DNA of 64,000 nucleotides from Scylla paramamosain. Taxonomy: Eukaryota; Arthropoda; Malacostraca; Decapoda; Portunidae. Location of the stretch: assembly GCF_035594125.1 (NCBI RefSeq), contig NC_087197.1, forward strand, positions 7,920,110 through 7,984,109. The letters are read 5' to 3'. Of this stretch, positions 47,252 through 58,700 are shown piece after piece; positions within the stretch are counted from its first letter, which is position 1; every line of letters starts with the position of its first letter. The notes under the pieces were generated by a model. It made no database searches. It was given only the letters and a program-made list of their open reading frames with translations, and was not told where the DNA came from. The translations under genes were made by a program, and so were the position numbers.

Positions 47252-49861
47252 ACCGAGATGCCAAAATTGTGGGAAATTTCAGGACTATTATATGATAAAA
47301 GATAATTATAAAAAAAAGTTTAGCTTTTTTTTCGGACTGTTATGTACCAAACCCTAAAGTGCATCCAAAAGAAGAAATTAAACGACCTTAACAGAAACCT
47401 GTTTGTTTAGTGTTTTTCAGCATGTTAGGCACCAAAACGGTAAATAATAAGGAACTTACTAAATATGGAGAATCCAAAACAAAATTGCTGAAAACGTGTT
47501 TTTTTGTGTGTGTGTTTAACGTAGAAAAACGCTAAAACGGATTCAAACCAACCAATATCAAGAAATAGAAAAGGTATATTTTGAGTGTTTTTAAGCTTGT
47601 TACCTACAAAAAGCGCGAAAATTGATGCAAACCACTCTATATTAGAAAACAAAAGGACTTTGCAAGAAAAGTGTATAATGAGTTTTTTATAGTTCAAAAG
47701 AACCAAAAGAGAAAAAACACAAAAACTCGTGTATATGGAGGAGGTTCCTATATACCAAAATGCTGAAACTCATGAATAACACTCTTAAATGAGAAACAGA
47801 ACCTTACTAAATGCGTGTATTTTGAGTGCTTTTCACATTCTTAGTTACCAAAACCCCAAATTGCATGAGAAACAACCTTTATGTGAGAAAAAAAATTACA
47901 TTACCAGAAAAGTGTCTTTTAAGTGTTTTTGAGCGTGATAGGCAATAAAGCACTAAAAAGCAGGGCAATCATATTACACTGGAATAACACCAATTTATAC
48001 CAAAAGCTTGCCTTTAAGTGTTTTTGAGCTCCTTATATACCAAACCGCTAAAACGCATCCAAAACAAACTTTATGGAGAAACAGAATAACATTACCAAAA
48101 ACATGTATTTTGAGTGGTTTCGGTCATGTTATCTATAAAAACGCTTAAACACATACAAAGAACATTAAGTTTGGGAAACAAAAGGACATTACGAGATACG
48201 TCTATTATGAGTGTTTTTAAGTTCCTTAAGTACCAAAAAGCTAAATCCCACAAATGTGTTTTACATAGAAATAGAATAACATTACCAAAAAAATATACCA
48301 TTTTGAGTGTTTTTGAAACTGTTACCTACAAAAAACGCGAAAATGGATGGAAAGCACTCTATATTTGGAAGCAAAAGGCACCAAAAATCATGTTAGGCAC
48401 CAAAACGATAAATAATATGAAAGTCACTCTATATGAAAATGCAAATCAAAATTACTGGAAACGTGTCTTTTAAAAGATTTACGTAGAAAAACGCTAAAAC
48501 GGATGCAAACCAACCAATATGAAGAAATAGAATAACATTACCAAAAAAGAATATTTTGTGTTTTTTTGAGCTTGTTACATAAAAAAAAATGTAAAAGTGA
48601 ATGCAAAGCACTCTGTATAAGAATAAAAAAGGAAATAACGAGAAACATGTATAATGAGTGTTTTATAGCTTCACCAGAATCACAAGGCAAAAAACTTAAA
48701 AACTCGACTGTATGGAGAAATTTCTAAGATACCAAAATACTGAAATTCATGAATAACACTCTTAATGAAGAAACAGAAAAACCTTACTAAATGCATGTAT
48801 TTTTAGTGTTTTTTTTACATTCTTAGTTACCAAAACCCCAAATTCCATGCAAAACTAGCTTTATATGGGAAAAAAATGACATTACCAGAAAAGTGTCTGA
48901 GTGTTTTTGAGCGTGTTAGGCAATAAAGCACTAAAAAGCAGAGCAATCACATTACATGGGAAGAAAACCAACTTTTACGAAGAACTTGCCTTTTAGTGTT
49001 TTTGACACGCATTTAGTAAGGTTGCTCTGTTTCTCAATTAAGAGTGTTATTCATGAGTTTCAGCATATACACGAGTTTTTGCGTTTTTTGCCTTGTGTGT
49101 TTTTTTAACTATAAAACATTCATTATACACTTTTCTCGCAATGTGTCTTTCTTTCCCAATATAGAGTGCTTTGTATCCATTTTCATGTTTTTTTTTGTTG
49201 GTAACAAGCTCAAAAACACTCAAAATATACATTTTTAATAATGTTTTTCTGCTTCTTGATATTGGTTGGTTTATATCAGTTTTAGAGTTTTTCTACGTAA
49301 AACAGAGAAGACACGTTTTCCCACATAGAGTGAGTTCCTTATTATTTATCGTTTTGGTGCCTAACATGCTGAAAAACACTCAAAAGACAGATTTCTGATA
49401 AGATCTTTAATTTCCTCATATGGGAGGCTTTGAATGTCTTTTCAGTGTTTTTGAGCGTGTTACGCAATAAAGCACTAAAAGCCAGGGCAATCACATTACA
49501 TGGGAATAAAACAAAATTTTACCAAGATTTTGCCTTTAAGTGTTTTTGAGCTCCTTACATACCAAAACACTAAAACGCATGCAAAATACATTTTATGGAG
49601 AAACAGAATAACATTACCAAATACATGTATTTTGAGTGTTTTTGATCATGTTATCTATTAAAACGCTTAAATACATGCAAAGAACCTTATTGTTGGGAAA
49701 CGAAAGAACATTACGAGAAACGTGTATTATGAGTGATGTTTAAGTTCCTTCAGTACCAAAAAGCTAAAACCCACAAATAACACTCTTTAGAAAAAATAAA
49801 TAAATAAATAAAAAAGATTAAAAAAATGGGATTTTTTTTTTTGTTATTCATCTTCATAGGT
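47252..49861 (+). repeat. Composite HOR region with step-back joint and inversion (2,610 bp)
   Basis: A complete beta-type unit (47252 to about 48253) is joined inside m11 to the m3/m4 border (CACAAATGTGTTTTACATAG, about 48250-48269). m4 and part of m5 follow, and then the step-back joint GCAAAAGGCACCAAAAATC (about 48371-48389) restarts at m3. m3 to m8, the inverted block 49006-49436, and m7 to m11 complete the region. The part from 48.3 kb on corresponds to 27.9-29.5 kb. Confidence 0.86.
49006..49436 (-). repeat. Inverted m6-m2 block, copy C
   Basis: Same joints as copies A and B (GTGTTTTTGA/CACGCATTTAGTAAGG and GGCTTTGAATG/TCTTTTCAGTG). Two private deletions: after TTTCAGCAT it skips to ATACACGAG (49065-49075), and after ACACGTTTT it skips to CCCACATAG (49319-49328). 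Both are present, reversed, in 58069-58514, which shows that this copy and that one are the closest pair. Confidence 0.9.
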
Positions 49862-51721
49862 ACCGAGTTTCCAAAATTCTCCCAAAATTCAGGGAATTTA
49901 TGTGGAAAAAAGAACATTATCATAAAAGTTAATTATAGCTTTTTTTTCAGATTGTTATGTACCAAACCCTTAAGTGCATGCAAAGCCATCTATATACGGA
50001 AGTTAAAATACTTTACCAGAAACCTGTCTTTTCAGTGTTTTTCAGCATGTTAGGCACCAAAACGATAAATAATATGGAAGTCAGTGAATATGTCAATCTA
50101 AAAGAAAATGACTGAAAACGTGTCTTTTCAGTGTTTTACGTAGAAAAACTCTAAAGCGGATACAAACCATCCTATATAAAGAAATAGGATAACATTACCA
50201 TAAAGATATATTTTGAGTGTTTTTGAGCTTGTTACCTACAAAAAATGCAAAAATGGATGTAAAGCACTCTATATTAGGAAACAAAAGGACATTACGAGAA
50301 ACGTGTATAAAGAGTGTTTTATAGTTTTAAAAGAATCACAAGGCAATAAACGCAAAAACTCGTGTATATAGAGAAATTTCTTTCATACCAAAATGAATAA
50401 ATGCATGAATAACACTTTTAATCGATAAACAGAACTACCTTACCAAATTGTGTATTTTGAGTGTTTTTCACATTCTTAGTTACCAGAAAAAGTGTCTTTT
50501 GAGTGTTTTTCAGCGTGATATGCAACAAAGCACTAAATAGCAGAACGATCACATTACATGGGAATAAAACCAACTTTTATGAAGAATTTGCCTTTAAGTG
50601 TTTTTTAACCCCTTATATACCAAACCGCTAAAACGCATGCAAAACAAAATTTATGTAGAAACAGAATAACATTAGCAAAAACATGTATTTTGAGTGTTTT
50701 TGATCATGTTATCTATAAAAACGCTTAAGTACATGCAAAGAACATTATATTTGGGAAACAAAATGACATTACGAGAAACGTGTAATATGTTTTTTTTTTT
50801 AAGTTCCTTAAGTACCAAAAAGCTAAAACCCACAAATAACACTCTTTATTTAGAAAATAAAAAAAAATAAAAAAAGTAAATAAGTAGGATTTTTTTTTTT
50901 TGTTATTTATCTTCATAGGTACCGAGATGCCAAAATTCTGGGAAAATTCAGGGCAATTATGTGATGAAATAATATCAAAAAAGTTAATTTCAACTTATTT
51001 TTTTCCGGACTGTTATGTACCAAACCCTAAAGTGCATGCAAAGCCTCCAATATGAGCAAATTAAAGGAACTTACAAGAAAGAATTTTTTTGAGTGTTTTT
51101 TATCATGTTAGGCACAAAACGATAAATAATAAGGAACTCACTCTATATGGGAATCCAAGACAAAGTTACTGGAAACGTTTCTCAGTGTTTTACGTAGAAA
51201 AACGTTAAAACGGATGGAAACCAAGCAATATCAAGAAATAGAAAAACGTTACCAAAAAGGTATTTTTTGAGTGTTTTTGAGCTTTTTACCTACAAAAAAC
51301 ACGAAAATTAATGCAAAGCACTCTATATTGGGAAACAAAAGGACATTGCAAGAAAAGTGTATAATGAGTGTTTTATAGTTCAAAAGAACCAAAAACAAAA
51401 AAACGCAAAAACTCGTGTATATGGAGTGATTTCCTAGATACGAAAATCCTGAAACTCATGAATAACACTCTTAATTGAGAAACACAATAACCTTACTAAA
51501 TGGATGTATTTTGAGTGATTTTCACATTCTTAGTTACCAAAACCCAAAATTGAAGCGAAACCACTTTTATGTGAGAAAAAAATGACATTACCCGAAAAAT
51601 GTATTTTAAGTGTTTTTGAGCGTGATAGGCAATAAAGCACTAAAAAGTAGGGCAATCATATTACATTGGAATAACACCAATTTATACCAAAAACTTGCCT
51701 TTAAGTGTTTTTGAGCTCCTT
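49862..51721 (+). repeat. HOR units with an m6-to-m7 deletion, up to the inner arm border
   Basis: The first unit (m1 with GAGTTTCCAAAATTC) has m6 joined to the end of m7 at TTAGTTACCAGAAAAAGTG (about 50475-50493), losing most of m7. The same joint is reversed at about 57017. The next unit starts at 50921 and is beta-like, with AAAGGAACTTACAAGAAAG in m2. It breaks in m8/m9 at 51721. Confidence 0.87.
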
Positions 51722-53076
51722 ATAGCAAATAGCAAATAGCACGGGAAACTATGTTGGAAAAAAAATGACATTACCAGAAGTGTCTTTTGAGTGTTTTTTG
51801 AGCGTGTTAGGCAATAAAACACACAAAAAAAAAACAGGGCAATCACATTACATGGGAATAAAACCAACTTTTACCAAGAACTTGCCTTGAAGTGTTTTTG
51901 ACCTCCTTACAAACCAAAACGCTAAAACGCATGCAAAAAACTGCTTTGTGGAGAAGCAGAATAACATTACTAAAAACATGTGTTTTAAGTGTTTTTGATC
52001 ATGTTACCTATAAAAACGCTTAAATACATGCAAAGAACCCTATGTTTGGGAAACGAAAGGACATTACGAGAAACGTGTATTAGGACCGTTTTTAAGTTCC
52101 TTAAGTACCAAAACGTTAAAACCCACAAATAACACTCTTTATAGAGAAAAAAAATAAAAAAGAATACTTTTTTTATATTAATTTTCATAGATACCAAGAT
52201 GCCAAAATTCTGCCAAAATTCAGGGAATTTATATGGAAAAAAGAACATTATGAAAAAAGTTATTTATAGCTCTTTTTCGGATTTTTATGTACAAAACTCT
52301 AAAGTCCATGCCACCTATATAAGGAACTTAAACGACTTTACCAGAAACCTGTCTTTTCAGTGTTTTTCAGCATGTTAGACACTAAAACGATAAATAATAT
52401 GGAATTCAGTCAATATGTGAATCCAAAACAAAATTACTGGAAACGTGTCTTTTCAGTGTTTTACGTAGTAAAACGCTAAAACGGATGCAAACCAACAAAT
52501 ATGAAGAAATAGAATAACATTACCAAAAAGTGTTTTTGAGCTTTTTACCTACAAAAAAACGCGCACATGGATGGAAAGCACTCTATATTGGGAAGCAAAA
52601 GGACATTACGAGAAACGTGTATAATGAGTGTTTTATAGTTTCACAAGAACCACAAGGCAAAAAAAAGCAAAATCTCGTGTATATAGAGAAGTTTCTTACA
52701 TACCAAAACGCTAAAACTCATGAATAACACTTTTAATTGAAAAACAGAACTTCCTTACCAAATTTGTGTATTTTGAGTGTTTTTCACATTCTTAGTTACG
52801 AAAATCCCAAATTACATGTGAAACTAGCTTTATGTGGGAAAAAAATGACATTGCCAGAAAAGTGTCTTTTGAGTGTTTTTGAGCGTTATATGCAACAAAA
52901 CACTAAAAAGCAGAACAATCACATTATATTGGAATAAAACGAAATTTTACGAAGAACTTGCCTTTAAGTGCTTTTTAACTCCTTACATACCAAAATGCTA
53001 AACACATGCAAAACAACCTTTATAGGAATAACATTACCAAAAACATGTATTGAGTGTTTTTGATTGTTACCTATAA
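51722..53076 (+). repeat. Direct duplicate of about 42770-44020, right before the strand switch
   Basis: Begins with AGCAAATAGCAAATAGCAC (local 8-bp stutter) and continues ACTATGTTGGAAAAAAAATG as at 42777-42796. m1 at 52191 matches 43156 (offset 9,035). Shared oddities are GTATTAGGACC in m10, GTGCATGCCACC-like m2, the cut m4, and CGCGCA in m5 (m5 in other units has CGCGAA). m9 is shortened at the end (TATAGGAATAACATTACC), and + strand satellite stops at about 53076 after GTTACCTATAA. Confidence 0.88.
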
Positions 53077-53350
53077 GACACCATTTTGATAATATTGTTT
53101 TGATTTCTATATAGATTGTCTTCCATGCTCTTTAGAGTTTTGGTGCTAACGTTGAAAAGCACCGAAATAAAATGAAATTGATGAATTTTTGCGTATTGGT
53201 ACGTAATAAGCTGAAAAACATTCAAAATGCACGTTTTTGGCAATAATATTTTGTTTCTCCATTAAGTTTCTTTTTCTTGCTTCTTATTGTTTTGGTACGT
53301 AAACAGCTGAAAACATTCAAAAGACACGTTTTTGTTTGTTTCTCCCGTAG
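53077..53350 (-). repeat. Strand-switch segment of diverged monomers
   Basis: About 270 bp, roughly three monomers on the - strand that fit no m1-m11 type: GTTTTGGTGCTAACGTTGAAAAG, GCGTATTGGTACGTAATAAGC, then TGTTTTGGTACGTAAACAGC and GACACGTTTTTGTTTGTTTC. The family frame is recognisable (ATTCAAAATGCACGTTTTTGG). Well-ordered HOR on the + strand ends at 53076 and HOR on the - strand starts near 53350, so this segment is the hinge between the two orientations. It resembles the diverged monomers of 1317-2785 in degree of decay. Confidence 0.8.
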
Positions 53351-55785
53351 CTCAAAAACACTCAAAATATACCGTTTTGGTAATGTTTTTTCTACTTCTT
53401 GATATTGGTTGGTTTGTATCCGTTTTAACGATTTTCTACGTACAACACTGAGAAGACACGTTTTCAGTAATTTTGTTTTGGTTTGCCATATAAAGTGAGT
53501 TCCATATTATTTATCATTTTGGTGCCTAGCATGCTGAAAAACACTCAGAACACAGATTTCTGGTAAGGTCGTTTAATTTCCTCATATGGGAGGCTTTGCA
53601 TGCACTTTAGTGTTTGGTACATAACTGTCCGAAAAAAAGCTAATTATGTTTCCCAAACATAAGGTTCTTTGTATATATTTAAGCGTTTTTATAGATAACA
53701 TTATCAAAAACACTCAAAATACATGTTTTTGGTAATGTTATTCTGTTTCTCCATAAAGTTTGTTTTCCATGCGTTTTAGCGGTTTGGTATGTAAGGAGCT
53801 CAAAAACACATATTGGCAAGTTCTTGGTAAAAGTTGGTTTTATTCCCATGTAATTTGATTGCCTTGCTTTTTAGTACTTCATTGCCTAACACGCTCAAAA
53901 ACAATTAAAAGACACTTCTGGTAATGTCATTTTTTTAACTCATAAAGCTATTTTCGCATGCTATTTTGGATATTACTAACTAGGAATATGAAAAACACTC
54001 AAAATACACACATTTGCTAAGGTTATTCTGTTTCTCAATTAAGATTGTTATTCATGAGTTTCAGCATTTTGGTATCTAAGAAACTTCTTTATATACACGA
54101 GTTTTTGCGTTTTTCTACGTAAAACACTGAGAAGATACATTTTCAGTAATTTTGTATTGGATTTCCATATAGAGTGAGTTCCTTATTATTTATCGTTTTG
54201 GTGCCTAACATGCTGAAAAACACTCAAAAGACAGATTTCTGGTAAGAACGTTTAATTTCCTCATATAGGATGCTTTGCATGCACTTTAGGGTTTGGTACA
54301 TAACAGTCCGAAAAAAAAGAGAAAATTAACTTTTTTTATAATATTCTTTTGTTTATATAATTTTCCTGAATTTTCCCAGAATTTTGGCATCTCGGTACCT
54401 ATGAAGATTAAAGAAAAAAATTCCTATTTTTTTTTTCTAAATAATGAGTGTTATTTGTGGGTTTTAGCTTTTTGGTACTTAAGGAACTTAAAAAAAAACA
54501 CTCATAATACACGTTTCTCGTAAGGTCCTTTTGTTTCCCAAACATAATGTTCTTTGCATGTATTTAAGCTTTTTTATAGATAACATGATAAAAAACACCC
54601 AAATTACATGTTTTTGGTAATGTTATTCTGTTTCTCCATAAAGTTTGTTTTGCATGCCTTTTAGCGGTTTGGTATATAAGGACCTCAAAAACATTTAAAG
54701 GCAAGTTATTGGTAAAAATTGGTTTTATTCCAATGAAAAGTGATTGCCCTGCTTTTTAGTGCTTTATTGCCTATCACGCTCAAAAACACTCAAAAGACAT
54801 TTTTCTGGAAATGTCATTTTTTCCCATATAAATCTGGTTTCGCATGAAATTTGGGTTTTTGGTAACTAAGAATATGAAAAACAATCAAAGTACACGAATT
54901 TGGTAAGGTTGTTCTGTTTCTCAGTTAAGAGTGTTATTCATGAGTTTCAGCATTTTGGTATCTACGAAACTTCTTCATATACACGAGTTTTTGCGTTTTT
55001 TGCCTTGTTGTTCTTTTGAACTATAATACACTCATTATACACTTTTCTCGCAATGTTCCTTTGTTTCCCAATATAGAGTGAATTATATCAATTTTAGCGT
55101 ATTTTTTGTAGCTAACAAGCTCAAAAACACTCAAAATATACCTTTTTCGTAATGTTTTTCTATTTCTTTATATTGGTTGGTTTGCATCCGTTTTAGCTTT
55201 TTTCTACGTAAAACACTGAGAAGACAAGTTTTCAGTAATTTTGTTTTGAATTACCATATACAGTGAGTTCCTTATTATTTATCGTTTTGGTGCCTAACAT
55301 GCTGAACAACACTCAAAAGACAGATTTCTGATAAGGTCGTTTAATTTCCTCATATAGAAGGCTTTGTATGCACTTTAGGGTTTGGTACATAACACTCCGA
55401 AAAAAAAGATAAAATTAACTTTTTTGATAATATTCTCTTATTATATAAATGCCCTCAATTTTCACAGAATTTTAGCACCTATAAAGATAAATAACAAAAA
55501 AAAAAAAATACCATTTTTTTATTTTTGTTTATTTATTTTTTCTCAATAAAGAGTGTTATTTGTGGGATTTAGCTTTTTGGTACTTAAGGAACTTAAAAAC
55601 ACTCATAATACACGTTTCTCGTAATGTCCTTTCGTTTCCCAAACATAAGGTTCTTTGCATGTATTTAAGCGTTTTTATAGATAACATGATCAAAAACACT
55701 CAAAATACAAGGTTTTGGTAATGTTATTCTGTTTCTTCATAAAGTGTGTTTTCCATGCATTTTAGCAGTTTTGTATATAAGGAGC
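53351..55785 (-). repeat. Inverted copy of about 38.7-41.2 kb
   Basis: - strand HOR with m1 starts at 54396 and 55477. It mirrors the left array with positions summing to about 94,500. The m4-m5 deletion joint at 40397 appears at about 54105, the GTGTATTATAG and AACAACAAGGC variants of 39470-39510 appear near 55005-55035, and the m1 with ATAAGAGAATATTATC at 39230 appears near 55430. The m1 at about 55460-55480 is itself damaged (TTTAGCACCTATAAAG). Between 53630 and 53660 the m1/m11 region is deleted (AAGCTAATTATGTTTCCC). Confidence 0.85.
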
Positions 55786-58700
55786 TCAAAAACACTTAAA
55801 GCCAAGTTTTTGGTATAAATTAGTGTTATTCCAATGTAATATGATTGCCCTGCTTTTTGGTGCTTTATTGCCTATCACGCTCAAAAACACTTAAAATACA
55901 TTTTTCGAGTAATGTCTTTTTTTTTCTCACATAAAGGTTGTTTCGCATGCAATTTGGTGTTTTGGTAACTAAGAATGTGAAAAGCACCCAAAATACATCC
56001 ATTTAGTAAGGTTATTCTGTTTCTCAATTAAGAGTGTTATTCATGAGTTTCATGATTTTCGTATCTAGGAAATCTCTCCATATACACGAGTTTTTGCGTT
56101 TTTTGCTTTGTGGTTCTTTTGAACTATAAAACACTCATTATACACTTTTCTTGCAATGTCCTTTTGTTTCCCAATATAGAGTGCTTTGCATTAATTTTCG
56201 TGTTTTTTGTAGGTAAAAAGCTCAAAAACACTCAAAATATACCTTTTTGGTAACGTTTTTCTATTTCTTGATATTGCTTGGTTTCCATCCGTTTTAACGT
56301 TTTTCTGCGTAAAACACTGAGAAGACACGTTTTCAGTAACTTTGTTTTGGATTCCCATATAGAGTGAGTTCTTTATTATTTATCGTTTTTGTGCCTAACA
56401 TGCTAAAAAAAAACACTCAAAAAAAAAAATTTCTTGTAAGGTCCTTTAATTTGCTGATATTGGAGGCTTTGCATGCACTTTAGGGTTTGGTACATAACAG
56501 TCCAAAAAAAATAAGTTGAAATTAACTTTTTTGATAATATTCTTTTATCACATAATTGCCCTGAATTTTCCCAGAATTTTGGCATCTCGGTACCTATGAA
56601 GATAAATAAGAAAAAAAAAATCCTATTTATTTTATTTATTTATTTATTTTTTTTTTCTAAATAAAGAGTGTTATTTGTGGGTTTTAGCTTTTTGGTACTT
56701 AAGGAACATAAAAAAAAAACATATTACACGTTTCTCGTAATGTCCTTTTGTTTCCCAAACATAATGTTCTTTGCATGTACTTAAGCGTTTTTATAGATAA
56801 CATGATCAAAAACACTCAAAATACATGTTTTTGCTAATGTTATTCTGTTTCTCCATAAATTTTGTTTTGCATGCGTTTTAGCGGTTTGGTATATAAGGGG
56901 TTAAAAAACACTTAAAGGCAAATTCTTCGTATAAGTTGGTTTTATTCCCATGTAATATGATCGTTCTGCTATATAGTGCTTTGTTGCATATCACGCTGAA
57001 AAACACTCAAAAGACACTTTTTCTGGTAACTAAGAGTGTGAAAAACACTCAAAATACACAATTTGGTAAGGTAGTTCTGTTTATCGATTAAAAGTGTTAT
57101 TCATGCATTTATTCATTTTGGTATGTAAGAAATTTCTCTATATACACGAGTTTTTGCGTTTATTGCCTATTTTAAAACTATAAAACACTCTTTATACACG
57201 TTTCTCGTAATATCCTTTTGTTTCCTAATATAGAGTGCTTTACATCCATTTTTGCATTTTTTGTAGGTAACAAGCTCAAAAACACTCAAAATATATCTTT
57301 TTGGTAATGTTATTCTATTTCTTTATATAGGATGATTTGTATCCGCTTTACCGTTTTTTCTACGTAAAACACTGAAACGACACGTTTTCAGTGATTTTCT
57401 TTTAGATTCACATATTCACTGACTTCCATATTATTTATCGTTTTGGTGCCTAACATGCTGAAAAACACTGAAAAGACAGGTTTCTGGTAAAGTTTTTTAA
57501 CTTCCTTATATAGGTGGCTTTGCATGCACTTAAGGGTTTGGTACATAACAATCTGAAAAAAAAGCTATAATTAACTTTTATGATAATGTTCTTTTTTCCA
57601 CATAAATTCCCTGAATTTTGGCAGAATTTTGGAATCTCGGTACCTATGAAGATGAATAACAAAAAAAATAATCCCATTTTTTTATTTTTTTATTTATTTA
57701 TTTATTTATTTTTTCTAAAGAGTGTTATTTGTGGGTTTTAGCTTTTTGGTACTGAAGGAACTTAAACATCACTCATAATACACGTTTCTCGTAATGTTCT
57801 TTCGTTTCCCAAACATAAGGTTCTTTGCATGTATTTAAGCGTTTTAATAGATAACATGATCAAAAACACTCAAAATACATGTATTTGGTAATGTTATTCT
57901 GTTTCTCCATGAAATGTATTTTGCATGCGTTTTAGTGTTTTGGTATGTAAGGAGCTCAAAAACACTTAAAGGCAAAATCTTGGTAAAATTTTGTTTTATT
58001 CCCATGTAATGTGATTGCCCTGGCTTTTAGTGCTTTATTGCATAACACACTCAAAAACACTGAAAAGACATGCAAAGCCTCTCATATAAGGAAATTAAAG
58101 ATCTTACCAGAAATCTGTCTTTTGAGTGTTTTTCAGCATGTTAGGCACCAAAACGATAAATAATAAGGAACTCACTCTATGTGGGAATCCAAAAGAAGAT
58201 TACTGAAAACGTGTCTTCTCAGTGTTTTACGTAGAAAAACGCTTACAAACCAACCAATATCAAGAAGCAGAAAAACATTACAAAAAATGTATATTTTGAG
58301 TCTTTTTGAGCTTGTTACCTACAAAAAAACATGAAAATGGATACAAAGCACTCTATATTGGGAAACAAAAGAGACATTGCGAGAAAAGTGTATAATGAAT
58401 GTTTTATAGTTAAAAAAAAAAACACAAGGCAAAAAACGCAAAAACTCGTGTATATGCTGAAACTCATGAATAACACTCTTAATTGAGAAACAGAGCAACC
58501 TTACTAAATGCGTGTCAAAAACACTAAAAGGCAAGTTCTTCGTAAAAGTTGGTTTTCTTCCCATGTAATGTGATTGCCCTGCTTTTTAGTGCTTTATTGC
58601 CTAACACGTTAAAAAACACTCAGACACTTTTCTGGTAATGTCATTTTTTTCCCATATAAAGCTAGTTTCGCATGGAATTTGGGGTTTTGGTAACTAAGAA

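Larger units (their letters stand above)
43510..51721 (+). repeat. Left arm of the large inverted duplication
   Basis: Units in this span are mirrored in order and spacing by 55786-64000. Left m1-to-m1 distances from 44209 are 1,009, 988, 1,044, 2,610 and 1,059 bp. Right-arm distances read backward from 63321 are 1,019, 987, 1,042, 2,632 and 1,050 bp. Positions of matching marks add up to about 107,510 throughout, so the symmetry axis is near 53,755. A hand comparison of about 150 bases around 45218/62302 finds about five differences. The left end is set only by the window end of the other arm. The inner end is near 51,722, where GAGCTCCTTATA changes to GCAAATAGCAAATAGC. Confidence 0.88.

Noticed and set aside
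4208..53076. CRISPR-like array
   Set aside because: Repeats are about 97 bp, contiguous and diverged, with no unique spacers of equal length and no cas genes; the window is eukaryotic satellite.
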